Source: Tatumella citrea (GTDB taxonomy: Bacteria > Pseudomonadota > Gammaproteobacteria > Enterobacterales > Enterobacteriaceae). Taken from it: 64,000 nucleotides of DNA. The stretch lies in NCBI RefSeq assembly GCF_002163585.1, contig NZ_CP015579.1, positions 1,984,001 to 2,048,000 on the forward strand, given 5' to 3'. Made by a program: the position numbers and the translations under genes. Below, piece after piece: positions 51,744-61,447 of this stretch. The notes beneath the pieces are model-generated. The model saw only the letters and a program-made list of their open reading frames with translations. It was not told where the DNA came from and searched no databases. Every line of letters starts with the position of its first letter. Position 1 is the first letter of the stretch.

Positions 51744-53129
51744 ATGATGACGGATAAAGTCCGTATTAATACTTTGAGCGCTAATTCATTACCGCAAAGC
51801 AATGAAAGCCTTCTGTCCAGACAAGCCAGTTTCGAATCTAATGTCAGAAGCTATCCACGTAAATTACCTTTAGCGATTACCAAAGCGCAGGGTGTGTGGA
51901 TTACTGATGCAGACAATAAGCAGTATCTGGACTGTCTTGCCGGTGCAGGAACACTGGCTCTGGGCCATAATCACCCGGAAGTGCTTCAGGCCATCCAAAG
52001 TGTCATTACCAGTGGCTTACCGTTACATACGCTCGACCTGACAACTCCGTTAAAAGATGAGTTCTCAGCTTACCTGCTTTCGCTGTTACCTGGCGAAGGT
52101 AAAGATTATTGCCTGCAGTTTACCGGACCTTCCGGAGCTGATGCGGTTGAAGCAGCACTGAAACTGGCTAAGAAAGCCACTGGTCGCAGCGGCGTTATCA
52201 GCTTCTCAGGCGGTTATCACGGAATGACCCACGGTGCCTTATCAGTGACAGGTAACCTGTCACCGAAAGAAGCTGTTGATGGCCTGATGCCGGAAGTTCA
52301 GTTTATGCCGTACCCGAGCCTGTACCGTTGCCCACTGGGCATTGGCGGCGAAGCCGGGGTAAAAGCGCTTAGCTATTACTTCGAAAACCTGATCAACGAT
52401 GTTGAAAGTGGTGTACGTAAACCAGCGGCAGTAATCCTCGAAGCCGTTCAGGGTGAGGGTGGTGTTAACCCGGCCCCGATAGAGTGGCTGCAACGTATTC
52501 GTAAAGTGACCCGTGAACACGGCATCGTTATGATTGTTGATGAAGTGCAGGCTGGTTTTGCCCGTACCGGTAAACTGTTTGCCTTCGAACACGCCGGTAT
52601 CGAGCCAGATATCATTGTGATGTCTAAAGCCGTAGGCGGCAGCCTGCCACTGGCAGTACTTGGCATCAAAAAAGAGATCGATGTCTGGTCACCAGGCCAT
52701 CACACCGGCACTTTCCGCGGAAACCAGATGGCAATGGCTACCGGCCTGACCACGCTGAAAATCCTGAAAGAAGAGAAAATTGCCGATAAAGTTGCCGCTC
52801 AGGGCGAATGGCTGACCGGCAAACTGAAATCTTTACAGCAGCGTTATCCGGTGATTGGTCAGGTTCGTGGACCAGGCCTGATGATTGGTATTGAAATCGT
52901 TAAACCACATGAAGCTGCTGACCATATGGGTAGTTTCCCTGCCGATGGTGAACTTTCTGCATTACTGCAGAAGAAATGCTTCGAACAGGGACTGATCCTG
53001 GAGCGTGGTGGTCGTAACGGTGCTGTGCTGCGTCTTCTGCCATCCCTGCTGATCACCAACGATGAGCTGGGTATTTTCCTGGATAAATTTGAGCAGGCGC
53101 TGTTAAGTGCCGGTGTTCAGCCTGCTTAA
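51744..53129 (+). CDS. dat: L-2,4-diaminobutyrate:2-oxoglutarate aminotransferase
   Basis: 461 residues of the class III aminotransferases. '[20 protein letters not shown]' binds the PLP phosphate, '[20 protein letters not shown]' holds the PLP-binding Asp, and the Schiff-base Lys is in '[16 protein letters not shown]'. It makes diaminobutyrate from aspartate semialdehyde and glutamate. Start ATG 51744 or 51747; both fit TAGGAGA. It is 13 bp upstream of the decarboxylase gene and the pair is the known dat-ddc operon for 1,3-diaminopropane. Confidence 0.92.
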   Translation: MMTDKVRINTLSANSLPQSNESLLSRQASFESNVRSYPRKLPLAITKAQGVWITDADNKQYLDCLAGAGTLALGHNHPEVLQAIQSVITSGLPLHTLDLTTPLKDEFSAYLLSLLPGEGKDYCLQFTGPSGADAVEAALKLAKKATGRSGVISFSGGYHGMTHGALSVTGNLSPKEAVDGLMPEVQFMPYPSLYRCPLGIGGEAGVKALSYYFENLINDVESGVRKPAAVILEAVQGEGGVNPAPIEWLQRIRKVTREHGIVMIVDEVQAGFARTGKLFAFEHAGIEPDIIVMSKAVGGSLPLAVLGIKKEIDVWSPGHHTGTFRGNQMAMATGLTTLKILKEEKIADKVAAQGEWLTGKLKSLQQRYPVIGQVRGPGLMIGIEIVKPHEAADHMGSFPADGELSALLQKKCFEQGLILERGGRNGAVLRLLPSLLITNDELGIFLDKFEQALLSAGVQPA

Positions 53130-53142
53130 GCGGAGCCGTAGT

Positions 53143-54609
53143 ATGTCAGAGTTAAACCCGATCCTTAGCGGATCGGCTGAAAGTGTCGCCGCCTACCAGG
53201 CGGCCATTGAACAAAGTTCAAAGGCCGTCGCACAATGGCTGCAACAGCCTGAAATGTACCAGGGGAAAACCGTAGCTGAGTTGCGCGAGCGCATTCAGCT
53301 GCAGTTCACCCGGCAAGGGCTGGGGAATGAGTCGGCAATTGCCCGTGCAGTAGATTTATTTCTGCATGACAGTCTGTCGGTACATAACCCGCAGTGTGTG
53401 GCGCATCTGCATTGCCCGAGCCTGGTGATTAGCCAGGCCGCGGAAGTGTTGATTAATGCGACCAACCAGAGCATGGACTCCTGGGATCAGAGCCCGTCAG
53501 CCACTATCATTGAAGTTAAACTGATTGAATGGCTGCGTGAGCGTGTAGGTTATCCGGCTGGCGATGCCGGTGTATTCACCAGTGGTGGTACACAGAGTAA
53601 TCTGATGGGCTTAATGCTGGCCCGTGATGCTCACTTCGCTCGTCAGGGGCATTCTGTTCAGCAGGATGGTCTGACCGGAGACCTGAGCAAAATTAAAGTA
53701 TTTTGTTCAGAGCATGCGCATTTTTCAGTGCAGAAAAACATGGCGCTGATGGGGCTGGGCTATCGTTCAGTCACTCAGGTGAAAACTGATGCCTTCTCCC
53801 GTATGGATCTTAATGATCTGCAGGAGAAACTGGCCGAAGCGAAAGCCCGCGGTGAACAGGTAATGGCAATTGTTGCTACGGCCGGAACTACCGACGCCGG
53901 AGCTATCGACCCGTTACCGGAAATCACAGCGCTGGCTGCCCGCGAAGGCATCTGGGTTCATGTTGATGCTGCATGGGGAGGGGCGTTAGTGCTTTCTGAG
54001 CAGTATCGTCATTACCTGAATGGCCTGGAAGCAGCAGATTCAGTTACTCTGGATTTCCACAAGCAATTTTTCCAGACCATCAGTTGTGGTGCTTTCCTGC
54101 TGAAAGATGCACGCCACTATGAACTGATGCGTTATCAGGCAGCTTACCTGAACTCCGATTTTGATGAAGAGCAGGGCGTTCCTAACCTGGTTTCGAAATC
54201 ATTACAGACTACCCGTCGTTTTGATGCACTGAAATTATGGATGGGACTGGAAGCGCTGGGACAGGCTAAATATGCTGAAATCATCGATGGCGGTGTGACT
54301 CTGGCACAGCAGGTGGCTGAATACATTACGACTCAGCCATCTCTGCAACTGGTCATGCAGCCACAACTGGCCAGTGTGTTGTTCCGCTTCACTCCTGCCG
54401 CGCCAGTGGATGACGCAGCTCTCGGTCTGCTGAATCAACATATTGGTGATACTTTGCTGGCATCAGGAAGTGCAAACGTTGGGGTAACGGAAGCAGATGG
54501 TATTACCTGTCTGAAAATGACGTTGCTGAACCCGATTGTTACTCTGGATGATGTGAAGAAATTACTGGGTAGTGTACAGCAATGTGCTGAACAACTACTA
54601 AGTCACTGA
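53143..54609 (+). CDS. ddc: L-2,4-diaminobutyrate decarboxylase
   Basis: 488 residues of the group II PLP decarboxylases. 'VFTSGGTQSNLMGLMLARDA' binds the cofactor, 'VHVDAAWGGALVLS' carries the PLP Asp, and the Lys is in 'SVTLDFHKQFFQ'. It decarboxylates 2,4-diaminobutyrate to 1,3-diaminopropane, a polyamine and siderophore precursor. ATG 53143 has GCGGAG upstream; a longer frame would begin within dat. A strong terminator follows 15 bp after the stop. Confidence 0.93.
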   Translation: MSELNPILSGSAESVAAYQAAIEQSSKAVAQWLQQPEMYQGKTVAELRERIQLQFTRQGLGNESAIARAVDLFLHDSLSVHNPQCVAHLHCPSLVISQAAEVLINATNQSMDSWDQSPSATIIEVKLIEWLRERVGYPAGDAGVFTSGGTQSNLMGLMLARDAHFARQGHSVQQDGLTGDLSKIKVFCSEHAHFSVQKNMALMGLGYRSVTQVKTDAFSRMDLNDLQEKLAEAKARGEQVMAIVATAGTTDAGAIDPLPEITALAAREGIWVHVDAAWGGALVLSEQYRHYLNGLEAADSVTLDFHKQFFQTISCGAFLLKDARHYELMRYQAAYLNSDFDEEQGVPNLVSKSLQTTRRFDALKLWMGLEALGQAKYAEIIDGGVTLAQQVAEYITTQPSLQLVMQPQLASVLFRFTPAAPVDDAALGLLNQHIGDTLLASGSANVGVTEADGITCLKMTLLNPIVTLDDVKKLLGSVQQCAEQLLSH

Positions 54610-54624
54610 TAATTCAGTGAAAGA

Positions 54625-54654
54625 AGCCGGTGACTCAGGTCGCCGGCTTTTTTT
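54625..54654 (+). terminator. Intrinsic terminator of dat-ddc
   Basis: AGCCGGTGAC (54625-54634) pairs with GTCGCCGGCT (54639-54648), ten positions with one G-T pair, loop TCAG, followed by six further T. It lies 15 bp after the ddc stop. Confidence 0.9.
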
Positions 54655-55051
54655 AGACTCTATTAGTTACAACATACATATGGTGATCATTCTATGGTGC
54701 CAAATGAGATTTAATACCCGCCTGAGGGAACGGTGCGATAAAAACCATCAGCAAGACGTATGACGCCAGATATCTTATTGCTCACGTCAGTTTCTTCACT
54801 GTTGATTCACTATCCTGCAGGTTGCCAGCCTTTTTTCTCCATAACCCGGGTGAAATATTAGCGGATTGCCCGGTTTTGACGGGGTAACTTTGGTGCTGCT
54901 ACGTGAATTCTGCTTCAACTGCTTAGCCTCTCCCTGATGTTTTTCATCACACCGCGACATGGACCCGGGTGTAATTGGTGAGAATTCTTCGATCAGCCCA
55001 TGTTATGCTGTTGATTATCACAGCATGAACCGACAAATAGCGGGGCAGGTA
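54655..55051. other. Intergenic region downstream of dat-ddc
   Basis: About 400 bp between the dat-ddc terminator and the small basic protein gene. I see no further gene or convincing operator. The frame that continues into the small protein opens at 54959, but that portion does not look coding. Confidence 0.35.
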
Positions 55052-55360
55052 ATGAACGACAAAAAAATGATATCGATCGACCAGTTTACTCCTCAGGAAC
55101 GCGAAGAGATTGATGTTATTTATCAGTCTTTAGTCGAAAAATACCGTCAGCGAACCAGTAAAGAGCCTGATAGCAAGAAAGATAAAGAGTTCACGCTCGA
55201 TGCCAGACAGCAGGTAATGGAACTTAAACTGAGTAAAGAAAAAGCGTTAGCTGCTAAAGCCAAAAAACCTGTACGCAGAAAAAAACCTGAATCTTTGTCT
55301 GCCAGCGAAGTTTCAGATTTTAACTGGTCGGCATCAGTGGCCAAAGGTCGTCGTCGTTAA
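55052..55360 (+). CDS. Small basic protein of unknown function
   Basis: About 102 residues. The N-terminal third looks helical and acidic ('SIDQFTPQEREEIDVIYQSL'), followed by a Lys/Arg-rich linker ('KSKDK'-like, 'AKAKKPVRRKKPES') and a basic end 'VAKGRRR'. I do not recognise a family. The composition suggests a nucleic-acid or partner-binding protein. ATG 55052 follows CAGGTA; ATG 55025 is an alternative. It is a single gene between the dat-ddc terminator and a TetR gene. Confidence 0.55.
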   Translation: MNDKKMISIDQFTPQEREEIDVIYQSLVEKYRQRTSKEPDSKKDKEFTLDARQQVMELKLSKEKALAAKAKKPVRRKKPESLSASEVSDFNWSASVAKGRRR

Positions 55361-55554
55361 TTTCACCCTAAGGGCAGCAATATGCTGCCTGAATCTTAAA
55401 AACTCATTGCCAGCTGTAATCACTCTTCAATTTATATTTCCCGGCACGCTGCTTTCTGTTTTGTCGGGTATTATTTCGATCCTGAACACGTTATTATAAG
55501 TATTCAGGCTATTATGCCGTAGGGTATTTCTTCCAGCCAGCGATGAGGTTAATG

Positions 55555-56118
55555 ATGAACAGTGAACAAAAAATTCTGCAGGCAGCGGAACGTTGCATGC
55601 GAGAAAAAGGATTTCATCAGACCTCAATTCAAAATGTTGCTGCCAGCGCAAACGTTAGTGTCGGATTAATTTATAAATATTTCACCAATAAAGACGCTAT
55701 TATCGAAGCTCTGGTGCTGGATGTTGTCAGGCGCATGAAGCAGCTATTAAATGCCGACTTCGAAAAAATATCTCATTCTTTTCCTGAAATTTATTCAGCA
55801 GATGATCTTCTGCCGCCGGCAGTTGAACAGAGCATCGTTTTGTTAATGGAAATTTCGGCTGAATCAACCCGGAATGAACGAATTAGCGATATTATGTATG
55901 ACGCGTGGAATGATCTTAAACAGAACTTCATTGTTGAAACCCAGGGACGCTATCCCGGGGTTGATGCCAGCGTTATTAATACCAGGCTTTATATGATGTC
56001 ATTGATTATCGACGGAATAATTATCCGCCGCTGCATGAAGAAAAGTAGTGTTCCGGATGATTTTATGCATTTATTTAATACTATTGCCAGGGAAGTTAAT
56101 CTGACTGACAGCCGTTAG
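55555..56118 (+). CDS. TetR/AcrR-family transcriptional regulator
   Basis: 187 residues with the N-terminal TetR HTH ('ILQAAERCMREKGFHQTSIQ', 'NVAASANVSVGLIYKYFTNK'). ATG 55555 fits TGAGG 6 bases upstream. Its last 23 bp overlap a convergent TetR gene. Its C-terminal domain ('MMSLIIDGIIIRRCMKKS') resembles that of the neighbour ('LLILLTDGIICRRFTDNS'), so the two are probably an inverted duplicate pair. Confidence 0.88.
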   Translation: MNSEQKILQAAERCMREKGFHQTSIQNVAASANVSVGLIYKYFTNKDAIIEALVLDVVRRMKQLLNADFEKISHSFPEIYSADDLLPPAVEQSIVLLMEISAESTRNERISDIMYDAWNDLKQNFIVETQGRYPGVDASVINTRLYMMSLIIDGIIIRRCMKKSSVPDDFMHLFNTIAREVNLTDSR

Positions 56119-56764
56119 TTGTGACATGCAGTTGATGACTGAATATTCCATTAATTCTTTTGATTTCATCAGAATTCAATGAGTTATCTGTAAACCTTCG
56201 GCAGATGATCCCGTCAGTCAGGAGTATCAGCAACAAGATTTTCTGGCGGCGTGCTTGTTGAGAGCTTTCCGGCATTGAGATTAAAAATTTTTCATCAAGT
56301 CCGGCAAATAATTTTTGTTCTGCCCGATTCACGATCTGTCTTACTGTGTCATTACGTGAAGCTTCTGAATAAGTTTCAATTAACAACCTGCGCTGGTCTT
56401 CCGGCCATTCATCCCAGAAAGCTGAGTTAATATCAATAATATTGTCTGTCTTAGTTTCTTGTGGAAGATTTTTTAACAAAAATGCACACCAGTGTTCCGT
56501 AATATAGCGGATAGACTCATTGACGATTATCTCTTTGCCTGAATAATGACGATATATCTGACCGGCACTTAATCCGCACTCCTGAATAATATCAGCCATG
56601 CTGGTACTATGAAATCCTGTCTGGCTAAAACACAGGCTTGCGGCCGAAATTATCTGTTTCCTGCGGCGGGTGGCTAAAAGGTCATCAGGCTTACTCAAGG
56701 TATCTCCGACATTGTGTTGAATTCCAGTGTTATTTTTATGCTCAGGTTTAATGACAAAAACCAT
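56096..56764 (-). CDS. TetR/AcrR-family transcriptional regulator of the RND operon
   Basis: 222 residues with HTH 'IISAASLCFSQTGFHSTSMA' and 'DIIQECGLSAGQIYRHYSGK'. It lies downstream of and on the same strand as the RND efflux operon and is probably its repressor. The extra N-terminal 30 residues before the HTH are unusual, and no clear ribosome binding site precedes ATG 56764, so the true start could be internal. Confidence 0.85.
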   Translation of the reverse strand: MVFVIKPEHKNNTGIQHNVGDTLSKPDDLLATRRRKQIISAASLCFSQTGFHSTSMADIIQECGLSAGQIYRHYSGKEIIVNESIRYITEHWCAFLLKNLPQETKTDNIIDINSAFWDEWPEDQRRLLIETYSEASRNDTVRQIVNRAEQKLFAGLDEKFLISMPESSQQARRQKILLLILLTDGIICRRFTDNSLNSDEIKRINGIFSHQLHVTTNGCQSD

Positions 56765-56794
56765 CGTCTGATATACCCAGGATAAGTGCTAATG

Positions 56795-56813
56795 TCTGAT
56801 CAATTTTGTCAGA
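56795..56813. promoter_or_regulatory. Inverted repeat TCTGA-N9-TCAGA upstream of the TetR gene
   Basis: TCTGATCAATTTTGTCAGA has five-base complementary ends and contains TTTTGTCAG, similar to ATTTGTCAG in the RND promoter region at 62626. It lies 31 bp before the TetR start, so the repressor may bind both places. Confidence 0.4.
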
Positions 56814-56857
56814 AAAAATCACAGCAGGGCGATATGAACCGACCCGCTGTAATTCAC

Positions 56858-58285
56858 TTACTGTTTTATCTGTGACTCATTCAAATCAGAACCGCCACCC
56901 ATCACCTTATATAAAGTGATTAGGTTGACATAATAAGCTTCCTGAGTCGTAACCAGACTGGTCCGTGCGGTATACAACGTCCGCTGCGCAGTCAACGCGT
57001 CCAGATAAGTATCAATCCCGTTACGATATCGTAAATCGGCAAGGTGATAGTAGGTCTGTGATGCTGCTACATTTTTCCGTTCACGGTCTAACTGTTCATC
57101 AATTGTGCCGCGACGGGCCAGGGCGTCAGCAACCTCAGAAAATGCTGTCTGAATGGTCTTTTCGTAGGTTGCAACATACAGCTCTTTTTCCGCTTTGGTG
57201 TATTTTAAGTAAGAGACATTGTAGCCGCCACTGAAAATTGGCAGTGAAATACTGGGCGCAAATGACCAGATTCCCGCACCATTTTTAAATAATGAACTCA
57301 GCTCAGAACTACCAACACCGCCACTTGCGGTCAGTGAGATTGAAGGGAAGAAATTTGCCCTTGCCGCGCCAATGCTGGCATTAGCAGATTTAAGGTTATG
57401 CTCTGCTTCCAGCACATCTGGCCGGTTTTCCAGTACCGCAGAAGTGATCCCACCAGGAACTTCACGCAATGCCTGACCAATCGACTCGATATCTTTTGGT
57501 AACAGGTTTTCTGGTACGCTCTGTCCCACCACCAGATCCAGGGCATTTTTGTCCTGAGCAACATCAGTGGTGTAACTGGCTACATCGGCAGCCGCCGACT
57601 GGTAGGTGGTTTCTGCGGAAGAAACATCCACCATCGAAGCAGTACCGTGATCCATCTGTTTTTGTGTGACTTCCCACGACTGACGGGCACTTTCAGCTGT
57701 CTGTCTGGCAATCTCGAGATTACTGCGGTCAGCAGCCAGCAACAGCCAGTAGTAGACGGTGTTATATAATACCGTCAGTCGTGTACTGCGGGCACCTTCC
57801 AGTGTACCGAGGTAGGTTTCATACTGTTCACGGGTCAGACTTTGATTTTTACCAAACAGATCCAGTTCAAACGAACTGGTGCTTCCTTCCGCGCTGTAAC
57901 TGCTGCTGAGGGCTGTCTGATTGCCTTCTCCGGTCAAAGCACGGGAGCGGGTTCCGCTAAGGCCGGCAGTAACGGTCGGGAACAGATAGGAACGTTCCTC
58001 TCCATACTGCGCATGAGCCGCTTTCACACTGGCAACCGCTTCACGTAAATCGCGGCTACTGTTGAGTGACATGGCCACAACCTGACGTAACTGATCATTC
58101 AGGACATAATCACGCCATGCCAGAGAGCGATAATTATTAGTGTTGGTATCCTGCAATTTGTTATAGGCATCACCGGCCGGCAGTTGGTTGCTGACCGCCC
58201 CAGTGGGGCGATCATAATGCGGATCCAGTGAAACACACCCTGCCAGAAAGCAGGGTAAAAAGAGCATTAAGGCTTTTGCTGACAT
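56858..58285 (-). CDS. RND efflux outer-membrane factor lipoprotein (NodT/OprM-like)
   Basis: 475 residues with a lipoprotein signal ('LFLPCFLAGCVSLDPHYDRP', lipobox Cys17) and two TolC-type repeats ('LRYRNGIDTYLDALTAQRTL' near the C-terminus). It forms the outer-membrane channel of the tripartite pump. GCAGGAGA precedes the ATG, one base after the pump gene's stop. It is third gene of the leftward operon. Confidence 0.93.
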   Translation of the reverse strand: MSAKALMLFLPCFLAGCVSLDPHYDRPTGAVSNQLPAGDAYNKLQDTNTNNYRSLAWRDYVLNDQLRQVVAMSLNSSRDLREAVASVKAAHAQYGEERSYLFPTVTAGLSGTRSRALTGEGNQTALSSSYSAEGSTSSFELDLFGKNQSLTREQYETYLGTLEGARSTRLTVLYNTVYYWLLLAADRSNLEIARQTAESARQSWEVTQKQMDHGTASMVDVSSAETTYQSAAADVASYTTDVAQDKNALDLVVGQSVPENLLPKDIESIGQALREVPGGITSAVLENRPDVLEAEHNLKSANASIGAARANFFPSISLTASGGVGSSELSSLFKNGAGIWSFAPSISLPIFSGGYNVSYLKYTKAEKELYVATYEKTIQTAFSEVADALARRGTIDEQLDRERKNVAASQTYYHLADLRYRNGIDTYLDALTAQRTLYTARTSLVTTQEAYYVNLITLYKVMGGGSDLNESQIKQ

Positions 58286-58286
58286 A

Positions 58287-61200
58287 TCATTCTCCTGCCT
58301 TATCTACAGAGGCTTGCGATTCGTCATCCTTTGGAAGCCCCGGGAAGCGGCGACGAACTAAAACAAAGAACAGTGGCACAAAGAAGATAGCCAGTAAGGT
58401 TGCTGTGATTGTCCCGCCAATGATGCCGGTACCAATTTCGATACGACTGTTGGCACCAGCTCCTGAAGAAATGGCCAGTGGGAATACCCCTGCGGTAAAT
58501 GCCAGTGATGTCATAATGATTGGTCGCAGACGCATAGAGGCGGCATGAACGGCAGCTTTAACCAGTCCTTCGCCTTTCTGGTAATTCTCTTCCGCAAATT
58601 CAACAATCAGAATGGCGTTTTTCGCCGACAAACCGATGATGGTCAGTAACGCAACCTGGAAGTAAACGTCATTTTCCAGCCCACGCAGGGTCACCGACAG
58701 TAATGAACCAAGCACTCCCAACGGAACGACCAACATGACAGAGAAGGGAATAGCCCAGCTTTCATAAAGTGCAGCCAGACACAGGAATACCACAATCAGC
58801 GAAATGGCATACAATGACATCGCCTGACCGCCGGACAGTTTTTCCTGATAAGACAATCCGCTCCAGGAGAAGGTCGCGCCGGATGGCAGCTTGGCTGCCA
58901 GTTTTTCCATGGCATTCATTGCTTCACCTGAACTTTGACCTGCAGCAGCTGAACCTTCAATCTCGTAGGAAGAAAGGCCGTTGTAGCGTGACAGCACATC
59001 CGGACCATAGGTCCAGTGAGAGCTGGCGAAGGCCGAGAAAGGCACCATGGTGGCATCGCCTGAGCTGTCTTCTCCGCGCACATACCAGCGGTCGATATCC
59101 TCAGGTTTACTCCGGTACTGTTCATCCCCCTGCATATACACTTTCTTCACCCGTCCACGATCAACGAAGTCATTGACGTAGGAGCCACCGATAGCATCTC
59201 CCAGGGTGGTATTAATATCACTGATAGTTAATCCCAGCGCCTGAGCTTTCTGATCATCGATATCTACCTGTAACTGAGGTAAATCGGGCAGGGTGTTGGC
59301 ACGTACTGCGCTCATTGCAGGATCTTTATTAGCCTCAGCAATCAGCTGGTTGCGCCAGGCCAGCAGTTGATCCCGGCTGGTTGCTCCGCGCCCCTGCAGT
59401 TCGAATGTAAAGCCATCAGACTGGCCAAGACCCGATACAGAGGGTGGTGTCAGAACGAAAATCTGCGCATCACGAATCGATGAGAGGTTTGCCATGGCTC
59501 TGGCAGCTATCGCATTGGCGGTATTTGCAGCGCCCGGACGATCGCTCCAGTTCTTCAGTGCAATAAATCCAATACCGGCGTTCTGGCCACTGCCTGAAAA
59601 GCTGAAGCCATTGACCAGCATGCTGACGTTGACGTTGTTTTTCTCTTTGGTGGAAAAGTACTCCTGCACCTGACGGCGAACTTCAGACGTACGGTTATCC
59701 GTGGCTCCCGGTGCCAGCTGGTACTGCACCATGATATAACCCTGGTCTTCGGTCGGCAGGAAGCTGGTCGGCAGGCGGGTATATAAGACAGCACAGCCAA
59801 TCACCAACACGCCATAGACCAGCATATAACGCCATTTGCCAGCAATGACACGGCCTACACCATTCTGATAGCGCGACTGAACTTTATCGTAACTGCGGTT
59901 AAACCAGCCAAAAAAGCCTTTCGAGGTGCTTTCAGAATTATGAGGTTTAAGGATAGTGGCACATAACGCAGGGGTAAGGGTCAGTGCGACAATCACAGAC
60001 AACACCATTGAGGAGACAATAGTGATGGAGAACTGCCGGTAAATAACCCCGGTTGAGCCACTGAAAAAGGTCATTGGCAGGAATACCGCCGACAGCACCA
60101 TCGCAATACCAATCAGTGCGCCGGTGATTTCTTTCATCGATTTCTCGGTGGCTTTGCGGGGAGACAGGCCTTCTTCACGCATCACGCGCTCAACGTTTTC
60201 TACCACCACGATGGCGTCATCAACTAATAGCCCGATGGCCAGTACCACCCCGAACATCGTCAGGGTATTAATGGAATAGCCAAATACGGCCAGTACCCCA
60301 AAAGTACCAAGCAGAACTACCGGTACCGCGATAGCAGGGATTAAGGTGGTACGGATGTTTTGCAGGAACACAAACATCACGATAATCACCAGAATAATCG
60401 CCTCAATCAGGGTTTTTACTACTTCCTCGATAGATATTTTGACGAAATCGGTACTGTCCATCGGATACGCAACTTCGTATCCGGCGGGCATGCTGCTACG
60501 GAAAGTATCAACTGCCGCTTTGACTTTCTCTGCAGTGGTCAGGGCATTAGCACCCGAAGCCAGCTGAACTGCCATCCCTGATGCCGGATGTCCGTTAGCC
60601 AGTACGTTGGCACTATAATCTTCATCACCCATTTCGACGCGAGCGACATCACTCAGATGTACCAGTGACCCGTCAGTCTCACTTTTGAGCACAATATTGC
60701 GGAACTGTTCAGGGGTTTGTAACCGGGAACGGGACTGCACGGTGGCGACTAATTGCTGTTCTTTTCCTGAGGGCAGCGAGCCTAACTGACCCGAAGAGAC
60801 CTGGGTATTCTGAGCTTCCAGCGCGGTTGCCACGTCTGATGGCATCAGAGAGTAGGATGCCAGTTTTACCGGGTCCAGCCAGATCCGCATGGCATATTCA
60901 CCACCAAACACCTGCACTGTGCCCACCCCTGACACACGCGCCAGCGTATCTTCCATATTACTGACCAGATAATCAGAAATATCAGAGGAGGTACTTTTAT
61001 TGGTTTTATCATACAGGGCCAGCACCAGCAGGAAGTCACTCTGGGCTTTTTCTACGGTCACACCCTGATCTGTAACCGCAGTTGGCAGGCGGCTTTCCGC
61101 TTGTTGTACTTTGTTCTGGACCTGAACCTGAGCAATATCGGGGTCAGTTCCCTGCTGGAAGGTGACATTGATTTTCACCTGGCCGGTTGATGCGGTACTG

Positions 61201-61445
61201 GTAGAACTGAAATAGAGCAGCCCGTCCAGTCCGGTCAGTTGTTGTTCAATGACCTGGGTAACACTGCTTTCCAGAGTAGCGGCGGAGGCACCGGTATACG
61301 TTGCCTGAATACTAATCTGCGGAGGGGCAACATCCGGATACTGGGCAATCGGCAGACTGCGGATACTCAGTACCCCGAACATCATAATGCAGATTGCGAT
61401 TACCCATGCAAAAACAGGGCGGCGAATAAAAAACTGAGCCAGCAT
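58287..61445 (-). CDS. RND multidrug efflux pump, HAE1 family (AcrB/MexB-like)
   Basis: 1052 residues starting 'MLAQFFIRRPVFAWVIAICI', with 12 membrane segments and two large periplasmic loops. The TM4 proton-relay aspartates are in 'GLLVDDAIVVVENVERV', and the TM10-12 region has 'GLSAKNAILIVEFAEE' with the relay Lys. It exports hydrophobic drugs and similar compounds by proton antiport. It begins 2 bp after the adaptor gene and is the core of the efflux operon. Confidence 0.96.
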   Translation of the reverse strand: MLAQFFIRRPVFAWVIAICIMMFGVLSIRSLPIAQYPDVAPPQISIQATYTGASAATLESSVTQVIEQQLTGLDGLLYFSSTSTASTGQVKINVTFQQGTDPDIAQVQVQNKVQQAESRLPTAVTDQGVTVEKAQSDFLLVLALYDKTNKSTSSDISDYLVSNMEDTLARVSGVGTVQVFGGEYAMRIWLDPVKLASYSLMPSDVATALEAQNTQVSSGQLGSLPSGKEQQLVATVQSRSRLQTPEQFRNIVLKSETDGSLVHLSDVARVEMGDEDYSANVLANGHPASGMAVQLASGANALTTAEKVKAAVDTFRSSMPAGYEVAYPMDSTDFVKISIEEVVKTLIEAIILVIIVMFVFLQNIRTTLIPAIAVPVVLLGTFGVLAVFGYSINTLTMFGVVLAIGLLVDDAIVVVENVERVMREEGLSPRKATEKSMKEITGALIGIAMVLSAVFLPMTFFSGSTGVIYRQFSITIVSSMVLSVIVALTLTPALCATILKPHNSESTSKGFFGWFNRSYDKVQSRYQNGVGRVIAGKWRYMLVYGVLVIGCAVLYTRLPTSFLPTEDQGYIMVQYQLAPGATDNRTSEVRRQVQEYFSTKEKNNVNVSMLVNGFSFSGSGQNAGIGFIALKNWSDRPGAANTANAIAARAMANLSSIRDAQIFVLTPPSVSGLGQSDGFTFELQGRGATSRDQLLAWRNQLIAEANKDPAMSAVRANTLPDLPQLQVDIDDQKAQALGLTISDINTTLGDAIGGSYVNDFVDRGRVKKVYMQGDEQYRSKPEDIDRWYVRGEDSSGDATMVPFSAFASSHWTYGPDVLSRYNGLSSYEIEGSAAAGQSSGEAMNAMEKLAAKLPSGATFSWSGLSYQEKLSGGQAMSLYAISLIVVFLCLAALYESWAIPFSVMLVVPLGVLGSLLSVTLRGLENDVYFQVALLTIIGLSAKNAILIVEFAEENYQKGEGLVKAAVHAASMRLRPIIMTSLAFTAGVFPLAISSGAGANSRIEIGTGIIGGTITATLLAIFFVPLFFVLVRRRFPGLPKDDESQASVDKAGE

Positions 61446-61447
61446 AA

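Noticed and set aside
51541..54672. 13-bp direct repeat CTATTAGTTACAA flanking dat-ddc (51541-51553 and 54660-54672)
   Set aside because: Repeats of this length are expected many times by chance in 64 kb, and there is no integrase or other mobile-element sign.
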